The notes below the pieces were generated by a model that was not told the DNA's origin, ran no database searches, and saw nothing but the letters and a program-made list of their open reading frames with translations. A stretch of DNA of 64,000 bases, from assembly GCA_964203235.1 (NCBI GenBank), contig CAXNLE010000002.1, positions 62,001 to 126,000 on the forward strand. The letters run 5' to 3'. The position numbers and the translations under genes were made by a program. Source of the stretch: BACL27 sp964203235 (GTDB taxonomy: Bacteria > Actinomycetota > Acidimicrobiia > Acidimicrobiales > Ilumatobacteraceae). Positions 52,823-61,367 of the stretch are shown one piece after another; the first letter of the stretch is position 1, and each line of letters starts with the position of its first letter.

Positions 52823-53316
52823 TACTCCACCTTTCTGAGAAACTTCACCGGCTCTGCAGATTGAACACTGCGAAGGCGCTCAAAGGTTGAGCCGCATGAA
52901 TCGCAGTGATAAGGGACCTTGCAGATTGATCCCCCGAAATCACCCATCGTTGAGACGGCGTTTGATGAGCAATACGGACACATCATTCGCTCATGTTCGC
53001 GAACCGAAATACCGTATTCAGCAAGACACTTCTGCCCAGACAACGTCACATCATTCGGGTTCCATGGCTCATACTCCCAGGTGATTTCTACTGTGCCATT
53101 TGGATCAAAAGCCGAACAGGCTTGACGAATCTCGCTCTCCATCCGAGTCTTACCGGGGCAACCGATTTTAGTTGGTCGCAAAACAATGAAAATGCAATCG
53201 TCATTGTGTGTTATCGAACGAAGCACGCCAAGATCTTTGAGCGTGATAGGGATCTCGGGATCTTCAACTGCCTCTACTGCGAGGACAATCTGTTGAAAGT
53301 TTACGGCAGCATTCAT
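52822..53316 (-). CDS. paaD: PaaD-like MIP18-family metal-cluster factor
   Basis: The product is 164 aa. The N-terminal MIP18/SufT domain has EAVEDPEIPITLKDLGVLRS and the conserved Cys in TKIGCPG near 73. It is followed by a zinc ribbon (MMCPYCSSNAV then YHCDSCGSTFE), exactly the PaaD layout. In known systems PaaD helps mature the di-iron/Fe-S centres of phenylacetyl-CoA epoxidase. It is six nt downstream of paaC. Confidence 0.9.
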   Translation of the reverse strand: MNAAVNFQQIVLAVEAVEDPEIPITLKDLGVLRSITHNDDCIFIVLRPTKIGCPGKTRMESEIRQACSAFDPNGTVEITWEYEPWNPNDVTLSGQKCLAEYGISVREHERMMCPYCSSNAVSTMGDFGGSICKVPYHCDSCGSTFERLRSVQSAEPVKFLRKVE

Positions 53317-53322
53317 TGTTAG

Positions 53323-54024
53323 TTAGTAAACCGAGTATTCGGGACTACCGTCTGCCGTGCGAACGAAACCGAGATCAAATACCAATTTCTCAGCATTGAA
53401 TCCACCTGTAGTTCGAGATTTTTCTACGACTGCGGCTGGGTCAAGTGCGACCCCCCATTGTTTGAAATCAGCTTTAACGTCGACAATCCACGACTTCTTA
53501 AGATCACCGATTACGCCGGTGCTGCTCGCAAATATGTCGCCGGCTCGATCAAAAACCTTTCGCAGCGCTGAGTTGACATCTAATTGTGTATCCGCATCTG
53601 CAAGCAAAACGGTAATCCACCTACGCCAATGAGACAGATGAAGCAATTGTTCACTATGGACCAACTTCAAGCTTTTTCCATTTTCGTTCGAATCTGCCAT
53701 CAGTGCATTCACAGTTATTTTCGCAACTTGCGTCAAGAAATATGCGCCGCAGATAAGTTCGGGCCATGAATCGGCAGAGAAGAAACTCAATTCAGCGACT
53801 TTCCAATCGGATGCACGTCGCGCAAACATCCGGCGGTCTTTTTGATCTTTGTCCAACCCCGCCCAGTCCATTAATACTCCGCTGTGCGCAAGAATTTCTT
53901 GCGCAATTGAACCAACCGCCAACGACTCCTCAAAGTCAACATAGTTAGTCGTCCATGGAGACAATGTTTGGCATTGCACAAATAGATCATCGGCAAGTGC
54001 GAGTGCAATATCTTGGGGTTTCAT
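53323..54024 (-). CDS. paaC: PaaC-like structural subunit of phenylacetyl-CoA epoxidase
   Basis: The 233-aa ferritin-like helical protein sits between paaB and paaD. FVQCQTLSPWTTNYVDFEES, ILAHSGVLMDWAGLDKDQ and LLHLSHWRRWITVLL match the PaaC pattern. PaaC lacks the full di-iron ligand set and pairs with PaaA as a scaffold, acting in aerobic ring epoxidation of aryl-CoA. It starts 3 nt after paaB. Confidence 0.88.
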   Translation of the reverse strand: MKPQDIALALADDLFVQCQTLSPWTTNYVDFEESLAVGSIAQEILAHSGVLMDWAGLDKDQKDRRMFARRASDWKVAELSFFSADSWPELICGAYFLTQVAKITVNALMADSNENGKSLKLVHSEQLLHLSHWRRWITVLLADADTQLDVNSALRKVFDRAGDIFASSTGVIGDLKKSWIVDVKADFKQWGVALDPAAVVEKSRTTGGFNAEKLVFDLGFVRTADGSPEYSVY

Positions 54025-54027
54025 TAA

Positions 54028-54333
54028 TTACATCTCTGTTACTGCGCCGCGATCACGACGATGGCTACTTGGAAACCCTGGTACGCGAAACTCACGTCCA
54101 GTTCCTTGAGAAAGAGTTTCAATTAGCGTCTGATCGCCCGCAAATATGCTGCTCCGAGGCGCAACCCATAAAACCGTGCAATCTTCTCGTCTTGTATAAA
54201 TTTCTTTGGCGCACTGCCATGCGAGCTCACGGTCCGATGCTCGCACGCTGCCCGCAAGTTGTATCGGCTTACCGATACCGCCTATTTGCAGAAATACTTC
54301 GTATACAGCATCAACTTCAGGCTGCATCGGCAT
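54028..54333 (-). CDS. paaB: PaaB-like epoxidase subunit
   Basis: It is about 101 aa from ATG 54333, which overlaps the paaA stop by 17 nt; ATG 54327 is also possible. Longer readings run into paaA. YEVFLQIGGIGKPIQLAGSV and DCTVLWVAPRSSI are the PaaB hallmarks. PaaB bridges PaaAC heterodimers in the multicomponent monooxygenase. Confidence 0.88.
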   Translation of the reverse strand: MPMQPEVDAVYEVFLQIGGIGKPIQLAGSVRASDRELAWQCAKEIYTRREDCTVLWVAPRSSIFAGDQTLIETLSQGTGREFRVPGFPSSHRRDRGAVTEM

Positions 54334-55234
54334 ACGGGCTCCGAAGTGCCGCACGTCGGTACTTCTTGTTCGATTCAAGTGATCGCGTAATTGATTCGAC
54401 CCATCTCTTGTACATAGGCCCACCGTCGTTGATCAACCTCTTGATTTCGGCCCAATCAACACCGCTGTACGACCATGATTTGGTGCCCTCATCGTACTTA
54501 GCGACTGAATCATCTACGTAAACGCCGAGCGACTTCACCACCGGGACGATTTTGGTCATCCATCGCTGACGAATGGTGTCATTCGAATCAACTTTAATTC
54601 CCCATTTAAATAACGGGTTTGACTCGTATACGGCAGAATCTGGAGGACCAAAGTATCCAATGAGTCGCGGGAACCAAGTTTCAAACGCTTGTTGCACACG
54701 CGCTCGTTGCACATTCGTTCCTTCTGTCATCACTTGGTGAGTGAGGTCGAGCGCATGATGATAATGAAAACCTTCTTCCTTCTCAATTTTCTTCAGCGCG
54801 CGCACGTATGGCAAGTATGTACCTTTGTCAAGCGACTGAAATTGCACAATTGCTGATGAGTTCATCAAAAGCGCTGCAATTCCAATTTCCTCCCACGTTT
54901 CGAACCCAAAATGGAAAATGTTGAGCAACTTCGTTCGACCTTCCACGAAGTCTGTAAGGATTTTTTCTCGCGGAACACCAAGATCCTCTGCCACACGGGC
55001 CGTGATATGACCGTGTCCAACTTCGTCTTGGATCTTGGCAATGAACATTTGTTTGCGAGCCAAATCTGGTACTCGGCTCATCCAATCTGAAAACGGTAGT
55101 ACCCCCACGACTTCAGCAAGCGATTGAAACGCTGCCACACGGGCTATCCCTTCGCGGTACCCATCGGGCATTTCGCTCGAAAGTTCATATTTCGTACTTA
55201 GCCGCTCATTGTCTACAGTGTCTGTTTCGGACAT
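54317..55234 (-). CDS. paaA: PaaA-like catalytic subunit of aryl-CoA epoxidase
   Basis: The 305-aa di-iron ferritin-like oxygenase has iron ligands in KIQDEVGHGHITARVAEDLG (ExxH near residues 69-72) and KKIEKEEGFHYHHALD (E..H near 151-155), and an internal Glu helix EIGIAALLMNSSA. Length and wording match PaaA. It would epoxidise phenylacetyl-CoA or a related aryl-CoA with O2. It is first gene of paaABCD-ech. GTGGAG precedes the ATG, and a perfect 16-bp operator lies about 30 nt further upstream. Confidence 0.92.
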   Translation of the reverse strand: MSETDTVDNERLSTKYELSSEMPDGYREGIARVAAFQSLAEVVGVLPFSDWMSRVPDLARKQMFIAKIQDEVGHGHITARVAEDLGVPREKILTDFVEGRTKLLNIFHFGFETWEEIGIAALLMNSSAIVQFQSLDKGTYLPYVRALKKIEKEEGFHYHHALDLTHQVMTEGTNVQRARVQQAFETWFPRLIGYFGPPDSAVYESNPLFKWGIKVDSNDTIRQRWMTKIVPVVKSLGVYVDDSVAKYDEGTKSWSYSGVDWAEIKRLINDGGPMYKRWVESITRSLESNKKYRRAALRSPYADAA

Positions 55235-55265
55235 CTAGAACTCCACTCTTTAAATATAAGTTCGT

Positions 55266-55281
55266 TTGATTGATCAATCAA
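55266..55281. promoter_or_regulatory. TetR-type operator before paaA
   Basis: TTGATTGATCAATCAA is a perfect 16-bp palindrome and the reference for the other operators. On the minus strand it is followed 10 nt later by a TATATT -10-like box and then by paaA. Confidence 0.75.
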
Positions 55282-55369
55282 CTAAGACTGTAGTGGCAGG
55301 AACCGTATTTGTCAAGTGGTGGGTTTGCCAACGTTGGGGGTTAATAGCCTGGGGCGGGCCGACGAACTT

Positions 55370-55387
55370 ATATCTATATATATGTAT
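55370..55387. promoter_or_regulatory. 18-bp palindrome copy downstream of the metalloprotease gene
   Basis: ATATCTATATATATGTAT has two differences from ATACCTATATATAGGTAT and is preceded by GACGAACTT as at 33663 and 36311. An inverted half copy (ATAAGTTCG) lies at 55254-55262 beside the paaA promoter. The rest of the 55235-55433 gap holds no gene. Confidence 0.45.
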
Positions 55388-55433
55388 CCAATATAAGTAT
55401 CCAAAAGCCTTGGTGACGCCAATATAAACAACG

Positions 55434-57188
55434 CTATTTGCTGATTTTTACTCTGTCGCCATTTGCATCACGAGCCAGTACCTCAATAGTGACACCATTC
55501 GTGACGATCTTTTCGCCTGCCCGCAGAGCAGCATCTTTGAAGTTGGTAGCCACAGAACCAGGACGTCGCTGTACATTCCAGCCACCCTTCTGGCTCGCTA
55601 TGTTCATGTCGACGGTGTAAATCAATACTCCCTCATTGCTGCTATCAATCACATCGAATCCTTCACTGCGGCGCGATTCAACGACAACGATTTTTGTGTT
55701 AGAAATTTTGATCACGACTGATTTTGTCAGCGGATTATTTCTTTCTATCGGATCAAGCAATATCTCGCTTCCTGTGCTGGTGATATTCGCTGCATCTAGG
55801 CATACCACTTGAGAGTCAGACAGCCAGTCAAGCAAGTATCGGTTCCAACTATTCAACTCGATAACACCTTGCGACCAATTATCGGACATCAAATCCCATT
55901 GGCCATATGTCGCGGTGTCAGTTGTATATAAATCATGAAGCCCGAACAAGTGTCCGGTTTCGTGTGAAATCCATTTCCATGGCGCACCAGACACATTTTG
56001 CCAAGCATCGGCGCCTGATAGTGAGATGTTCATAACTCGACCATCGTTAGTTGTTAAACCATTATTTGGAAGCATCGGTCCAGCGGGTCCATATGCAATT
56101 GAACTCGAAGGGATTTCTTTTGGGCTCAAGACATACACGACATCGAATAAAGAAAAATCAACAAGTGGGTCGGCCGTTTTTAATGCCAATTTCCAGTATC
56201 CCGATACATCACCTTGGCTCCACTTACCTAAGCCATGGTACGAAGATGAGACAGGCATTCTGACCCATGATCTAAGAGTCGTAAATTCAAACTTAACTCG
56301 ATTTGCAGATACATGAAAATAAAATTCGTTCATTCCATCAGTCATTGCGGTGAAAACATTTTCAGGATTGCCAATACCTTGAACGTCTGCAAAATCAACC
56401 GGAATAATTAATGCTCTGATTACCCCGTTGCTTGGCAAACGACCAGTTGCCTTCGGAAAACCAATCTGAAGAGAACGGTCATTAGTTTGATCCAATAGTT
56501 GGCAACTTGTTCGTTGGGTGAAAGTCGGGGCCGTGACCAATTTGTCAACAGTGACCGTGAAATATCCGTCGCTATTCGCTTTCAAATCATCCATCGCGAA
56601 AACTCCCGATGAATTTACGCTTCCGAAATAGCGCTTTCTCGTATACGACGTGGATGGCTCAACTACATCAATCGTGTAATCGCCCTGTGGCCAATTCGCA
56701 TAAAAACTTCCATCAGAGTTACTCGCCGCGTATATCCAACTTGCAGACGCCGTCATATAGAAGACACCCCGTGAACCAATCGCAGTATTTGTTGAGTCTG
56801 GGTTGTATATCCAGAACTTAACGTTTGAGCCGCTCGGTGCGGCTGTAACCGACCTTGGCAGTTCAAAACTCTGCTGCTTGTATTGTTCGAAACTGCCTGC
56901 ACCACCGCTGTATAAATTAATTCCTTTGCTTGGTTTAGTCTGTCGGCCGGGAATAGTCGTCGTCGTAGTAGTCGTAGTAGTAGTCGTCGCAGTAGTAGTA
57001 GTCGTCGTAGCAATTGTCGCGGTAGCCGGCAATGCACCCGAAGTTGCGACCTTTTTCCAAACAAGCTTTTTTCCGGATGCAACGCAGACATATTTTGTCA
57101 ACTTCACTGTTTTTGCTAAGCCGATTTTCTTGCAACTACTCGCAGTTGTCAACGCTTTAGTAGGAATTGCAGGCAAAACTGCTAGCAA
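55434..57188 (-). CDS. secreted M6-like zinc metalloprotease
   Basis: The product is about 584 aa. The zinc motif HETGHLFGLHD at residues 409-419 gives HExxHxxGxxD-type ligands, and a following GQWDLMSD resembles the Met-turn of M6 (immune inhibitor A) proteases. The N-terminus is a secretion signal plus a small Cys/Lys domain, then a poly-Thr linker (residues 60-80) and a carboxypeptidase-regulatory-like beta domain. The start is uncertain. TTG 57188 gives a very short signal, while the open frame upstream (to a stop near 57228) holds a better n-region, RPLKTSIAIVL, but no standard start codon. Confidence 0.85.
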   Translation of the reverse strand: MLAVLPAIPTKALTTASSCKKIGLAKTVKLTKYVCVASGKKLVWKKVATSGALPATATIATTTTTTATTTTTTTTTTTIPGRQTKPSKGINLYSGGAGSFEQYKQQSFELPRSVTAAPSGSNVKFWIYNPDSTNTAIGSRGVFYMTASASWIYAASNSDGSFYANWPQGDYTIDVVEPSTSYTRKRYFGSVNSSGVFAMDDLKANSDGYFTVTVDKLVTAPTFTQRTSCQLLDQTNDRSLQIGFPKATGRLPSNGVIRALIIPVDFADVQGIGNPENVFTAMTDGMNEFYFHVSANRVKFEFTTLRSWVRMPVSSSYHGLGKWSQGDVSGYWKLALKTADPLVDFSLFDVVYVLSPKEIPSSSIAYGPAGPMLPNNGLTTNDGRVMNISLSGADAWQNVSGAPWKWISHETGHLFGLHDLYTTDTATYGQWDLMSDNWSQGVIELNSWNRYLLDWLSDSQVVCLDAANITSTGSEILLDPIERNNPLTKSVVIKISNTKIVVVESRRSEGFDVIDSSNEGVLIYTVDMNIASQKGGWNVQRRPGSVATNFKDAALRAGEKIVTNGVTIEVLARDANGDRVKISK

Positions 57189-57301
57189 GACAATCGCTAT
57201 TGATGTCTTAAGCGGTCGCGAAACGATTTCTTAATCGTAGTTCTGAACCTCAACTGGGTCATAATGCTGACCGTGCAACACCCTGTAGTTATAACTAGCC
57301 A

Positions 57302-57406
57302 ATGAACTTATTTGCCTTAATTTCGGTAGCACTGCGAAACTCAGAGGTTATTTTCTGCGCGCTTATCGTTGGGTTCGTCATTGGGTTCTTCGCGATGGAT
57401 ATTTAG
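57302..57406 (+). CDS. 34-aa hydrophobic peptide, copy 1
   Basis: The ORF starts MNLFALISVALRNSE, with one transmembrane helix ending FVIGFFAMDI. The copy at 61368 differs mainly at synonymous or conservative positions (I/F, I/A, V/I, M/L), showing selection on the protein. Both are preceded by TAGTTATAACTAGCCA, whose TATAAC -10-like box lies about 6-7 nt before the ATG, with no ribosome site (leaderless type). The function is unknown. Confidence 0.65.
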   Translation: MNLFALISVALRNSEVIFCALIVGFVIGFFAMDI

Positions 57407-57622
57407 CCATACTGCTCTCTAAATCTGCGCTACTTCGTGCTGATTAACAACAATCCGACGAAGATCAACTCAACGGCTATAACTAGGTTCGCCGAACCGT
57501 TTAGCGGCTTAGACATATGGCCGGCAGCCTTAGATTTATGAGTAAGAGCTATCGTTAGCCGCGAATTGGGGCTCGTAACCAGACAAAAGCAATAAGTCGT
57601 TCTTCGAGCCCTAGCATCACTT

Positions 57623-58792
57623 ATGGGGAAAATTTCTAAACGAGACAAGCACCGCAAGGTTTTATTTATTTCGGTACTTGCGTTAACTAGTTTGTTCATA
57701 GTTTCAGCATCAAATTCAGAAGTTCTTGCTTGCAGCCGCTCTGGCAATAGTGGCGGACCGAACCCTGACACAGGTGGTGCTCTTGATGGCAACTATCAAT
57801 TTGTCAAAACAGATTCAAGTGGCACAGTTCTTGCAGTTAGTTACGGCACCAACACAGTAGGGTCTGCTCCATCTGGTGGCAATGTCTGGAGCAACAACGG
57901 CACTTGGGGAAACGTGCAAGTTGGAGGCTCAATAAAAAATGAGAGCAGCGGCAACATCTATTACCCTCCTGGTTGCAGCCCAACTACGACTACGACGACG
58001 ACTACCACCACGACGACGACTACCACCACAACACCGGTTACGACAACTACAACGACGCCAGCTACGACAACGTCGACGACTCTGGCTAAAACAACTACGT
58101 CATGCAGCAGATCTGGCAATAGTGGTGGACCTAACCCTGACACAGGTGGCGCACTAGTTGCCGGTTATCAATATGTTAAAACTGATTCGACTGGCATTGT
58201 CCTTACAGTGAGTTACGGGTCTAACAACGTAGGACAAGGAGTATCCGGAGGAAATATCTGGAGCAACAACGGCGCTTGGGGAAATGTGCAAGTTGGAGGG
58301 TCAATAAAAAGTGAGAGCAGCGGAAACATCTATTATCCACCAGGTTGCACTCCACCAATAACGACTTCAACTGTTACAACTACGACAACGTCAACAACGT
58401 CAACAACGTCAACAACGTCAACAACGTCAACAACTATAAAACCTGCGAGTTCTACGACTGTTCAGCCAATAGTCAACACGGCTATAAATTCAGGATCGGC
58501 ATCAACTACGACAACCATAGCTACGTTATTTGATGACGGCTCAGAGCAACAGGAAGTAATCGCTGACATTACGCTCCAGATGTCCAGCACCAATTATCGA
58601 ATTAGAATTACATCAAATCAAGAAAAGACGCTAGTCGAGATAATCGCCCGAAAAAAGGGCGCAAAGAACATTATTTGGAAACTTGTTACAGACAGCAATG
58701 GTGCAAAACAAATTTTGACTTCGCGAAATCTTAAAGGATTCACACTTGCCTTGCGGATTAATGGAGAAACCATTGATACAGCAAAAGGCTGA
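57623..58792 (+). CDS. secreted protein with duplicated 80-aa domain and Thr linkers
   Basis: The product is 389 aa. A signal peptide (VLFISVLALTSLFIVSAS) is followed by two nearly identical units (about residues 37-118 and 160-243). Each starts CSRSGNSGGPNPDTGGAL and ends SSGNIYYPPGC, so each has a Cys at either end, probably disulfide-bonded. Poly-Thr linkers follow each unit. The C-terminal 100 residues form a separate beta-rich domain. It is a likely cell-surface or secreted adhesin-like protein. I do not recognise the repeated domain. The 215 bp before it hold only the promoter region after the 34-aa gene. Confidence 0.8.
   Translation: MGKISKRDKHRKVLFISVLALTSLFIVSASNSEVLACSRSGNSGGPNPDTGGALDGNYQFVKTDSSGTVLAVSYGTNTVGSAPSGGNVWSNNGTWGNVQVGGSIKNESSGNIYYPPGCSPTTTTTTTTTTTTTTTTTPVTTTTTTPATTTSTTLAKTTTSCSRSGNSGGPNPDTGGALVAGYQYVKTDSTGIVLTVSYGSNNVGQGVSGGNIWSNNGAWGNVQVGGSIKSESSGNIYYPPGCTPPITTSTVTTTTTSTTSTTSTTSTTSTTIKPASSTTVQPIVNTAINSGSASTTTTIATLFDDGSEQQEVIADITLQMSSTNYRIRITSNQEKTLVEIIARKKGAKNIIWKLVTDSNGAKQILTSRNLKGFTLALRINGETIDTAKG
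58385..58434 (+). repeat. 9-bp tandem repeat in Thr linker
   Basis: CAACGTCAA-type units repeat about five times in frame, encoding T-S-T. A related ACGACGACT-type run is at 57985-58075. These are coding microsatellites that could vary in copy number. Confidence 0.8.
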
Positions 58793-58802
58793 AAACAGAA
58801 AT

Positions 58803-60047
58803 TTAATTCAAATTACCTTCGCATACAAAGCGTGAACCTTGAGTTGCGCGAATCGGTAATTTGCTCTTTACTCCGATCAAGCTGGTCTTTGCTGATAACG
58901 CAGTTGCCCCTGCTGACGTTACGCGCGCCGAACCAAGCAAAGACCATTTGCCCGCCTTGAACACTTCAAATTTGAGCATCTTGCCAGCATTCGCTTTTCC
59001 AGCATCTACAACAATTTGCACCAACTTAGCGTCGGAACTGACTCGCGTTGCGTCACATGCTAGGGAGTTTGCCAAAACAGTCGACTGAGAAACTCCAGCC
59101 GTACTGGTCAAAATAAAACATGCTGAGTCCGTAAAAGATGAAGACCCCGCCGAATTATAGGATGCGATCGCAAAGCAATAAGACCGATTTGCAGCGAGAT
59201 CGCCAAAGTCCATTGTTGCCGTATTCACTCCAGTCTTATAAGGCCATGCAGCAGATGTGGTGCCTGCCGGGACAGGTAGATCATTGCGCTGGATTAAAAA
59301 TCCGTCTTCATTAGTCGAATTATCTAGCCAGGTCAGGCGCAACGCAGTATCCGAGAGCTTTGAAATCGAAATCGACGAGGGCCCATTTGGGATTTGCACT
59401 TTTGGCAATGTTGTTGTGGTCGTAGTACTAGTTGTAGTCGCCGCAACTGTTGTCGCCACCGCTACTGAGTTGTTCGGCGGGCCAATATAGAAAGCTGAAC
59501 TAGGCGCGAAATCAAAACCAAAACTCGTTGAGTACTTGCTATCCGCGAATCCTTGAATACTGAATCCAGCACCGTTAAGGCCAGCGCATGTTTTGTTAAC
59601 AGCGAAACCAACCCACTTGGCAAGATTGCTCAAATCTGACCAAATATCAACCTGACAATTCAAAGTTTGACTATTCTTTATAATTCTGCCCGCAATTGGT
59701 GTCCTGTCATAATTCAAGTTCTGTTTTGGTGTAAAAATCGCTAAATCAAATTCTCCATCAGAATTTGTATCAATTGAGACTCCTGCGTATGAGCCGTAAA
59801 TTGTATTAAATTGCGATGCTGAGACATACGTGTTGAAGTGTAAAAAGAAGCTAATCTCGTCAGGCTCTTCACTATCTTGAGAGGCACAAATTAAATTTAT
59901 ATTGTACGTCGATGACGTTGTTGCGTCTTCGCTGTCGTAATTCGAGCACACTCTCCACGTTTGACTTGCTTCAACTGCAACTGGTCCACTGAGAAAGCCG
60001 ACGACCATGGTTGATAAGCCGACAAGCACCCGCAATTTAACTCTCAA
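58803..60047 (-). CDS. secreted protein with fibronectin type III domain
   Basis: The product is 414 aa. The signal peptide VLVGLSTMVVGFLSGPVAVE ends near residue 27. A beta-rich domain with paired cysteines covers residues 30-190, then a Thr-rich linker and an FN3 domain at about 220-310 (LRLTWLDNSTNEDGFLIQR and RSYCFAIASYNSAG). A C-terminal domain of about 90 residues ends in a Cys. It is probably cell-surface and similar in plan to the neighbouring secreted proteins. Its stop is convergent with the duplicated-domain gene 10 nt away. Confidence 0.8.
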   Translation of the reverse strand: MRVKLRVLVGLSTMVVGFLSGPVAVEASQTWRVCSNYDSEDATTSSTYNINLICASQDSEEPDEISFFLHFNTYVSASQFNTIYGSYAGVSIDTNSDGEFDLAIFTPKQNLNYDRTPIAGRIIKNSQTLNCQVDIWSDLSNLAKWVGFAVNKTCAGLNGAGFSIQGFADSKYSTSFGFDFAPSSAFYIGPPNNSVAVATTVAATTTSTTTTTTLPKVQIPNGPSSISISKLSDTALRLTWLDNSTNEDGFLIQRNDLPVPAGTTSAAWPYKTGVNTATMDFGDLAANRSYCFAIASYNSAGSSSFTDSACFILTSTAGVSQSTVLANSLACDATRVSSDAKLVQIVVDAGKANAGKMLKFEVFKAGKWSLLGSARVTSAGATALSAKTSLIGVKSKLPIRATQGSRFVCEGNLN

Positions 60048-60072
60048 ATTATTTATGCCTTTCTCTGTAATT

Positions 60073-61296
60073 TCACTCTATAACTTTGACCCTAACACCG
60101 CTATTTTCGGCCAATACAAAAACACCTTGACTTCTAATCAAATTGCAGCTCGCAGACAACTCAAAAGTGGCATCACCAAATTCATTAAATGTGCGTAACA
60201 CGGTTGGTTTGATTGTCTTTTTCCCAACGAAAATACTGAATCGAAGATCTCGTAATCCTGGAGAGCCATCAATATCAATTGAGCATCTATATTTAGATTT
60301 CTCAATTAAAACTAATTGAAACATCCGAGATATTGAGAATTTAGGTAGCGAAACTGTGCTGATCCCTGTGATGGTTGGCAAAATAGGACTCTGCAAAATA
60401 GGACTTGAAGGCGGCAGTACTGCCGCATTCGGCAGTGGAGGCAACACAGCAGGCACCGTTACCTGCGTTACGACAGCAACTGGCGCACCAATACCGTAAC
60501 TAACCAAAAACGAACTTAACGCAACAACGTTCGTGTAATAAGTGCGCGAACTACTGCATGGAATGTCACCGAAACTTGTCGCCCCAGCAAGTTTTCTTCC
60601 AATGGCGGTATTCAAAAAAAGTGGACCACCGCTGTCCCCGCTGCAAGTTGCGTGGTTCGCATCCCCGGTCACGCAAATTATTGATGAACTTATTGATGAA
60701 AAAGAATTCGGCAAAGAACCAGCACAAACATTTTGAGGCCGCATCGTAAGAGATACTTCAAGTGCCATTTTTGATGCAGAGCCGTTTTCTGAAGTCAGAC
60801 CAAAGCCGCTTGCAATGACCGATGAATAAGTATCGCCGTAAGATTTGATTTCTTCTGACGATGCGAGGGCAGCAAACCTTCCACCAAAAACGTCATCTAC
60901 TTTAAGTAACGCAAGATCGTATCCACTTCTCCAGGAAGTGTAATTTGGATGAGGAATGACGCTTCGAATGACCGATGTTGCGCCACTGGTTCCGGCATAG
61001 CCAGAGGTAGTAGAAACTTTTACCTGGGTGACGTATGGATCGACTCCGCCGACAGAATCGTTCCAAATACAGTGTGCTGCGGTTACTACCCAAGTCGGCG
61101 CAACCAAAGTACCAGTGCAATATGGCATGGAGCCAACACGATGAAGTGCAACCACAACATTGTTTGTTGTCGAATCAGGGACACCACCAAAAATTGCCCC
61201 TGCGGGTGAAACTACAAACAAAGTAAACGCGACACTCGCAGTTAGAACTCGTGCCAGACGCCTAGTCAAGCACGAGATCACACGAAAACTATACAA
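60073..61296 (-). CDS. secreted trypsin-like (S1) serine protease
   Basis: The product is 407 aa. A signal peptide covers about residues 15-34, followed by IFGGVPDSTT, close to the mature start of chymotrypsin-family enzymes. The triad is visible: His75 in VVTAAHCIW, Asp127 in GYDLALLKV and Ser222 in CSGDSGGPLF. After the protease domain (ends about 270) come a Pro-rich linker and a C-terminal beta domain with two cysteines. It is secreted and probably acts on external protein. It is 25 nt upstream of the FN3 gene on the same strand, so they may form one transcript. Confidence 0.93.
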   Translation of the reverse strand: MYSFRVISCLTRRLARVLTASVAFTLFVVSPAGAIFGGVPDSTTNNVVVALHRVGSMPYCTGTLVAPTWVVTAAHCIWNDSVGGVDPYVTQVKVSTTSGYAGTSGATSVIRSVIPHPNYTSWRSGYDLALLKVDDVFGGRFAALASSEEIKSYGDTYSSVIASGFGLTSENGSASKMALEVSLTMRPQNVCAGSLPNSFSSISSSIICVTGDANHATCSGDSGGPLFLNTAIGRKLAGATSFGDIPCSSSRTYYTNVVALSSFLVSYGIGAPVAVVTQVTVPAVLPPLPNAAVLPPSSPILQSPILPTITGISTVSLPKFSISRMFQLVLIEKSKYRCSIDIDGSPGLRDLRFSIFVGKKTIKPTVLRTFNEFGDATFELSASCNLIRSQGVFVLAENSGVRVKVIE

Positions 61297-61367
61297 GGGA
61301 AATAATCACCGTGAAGATAGCGCCTGTAACGCGTGCGCTCTTCTTCCCCGCTAGTTATAACTAGCCA

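Noticed and set aside
56803..57234. 143-aa plus-strand ORF with a poly-Val run
   Set aside because: It is the antisense of the poly-Thr linker in the metalloprotease gene.
57985..58434. Short tandem repeats that could suggest a CRISPR array
   Set aside because: The period is 3-9 bp, in frame, and encodes Thr/Ser; there are no spacers, and the nearby Cas4-like nuclease has no cas neighbours.
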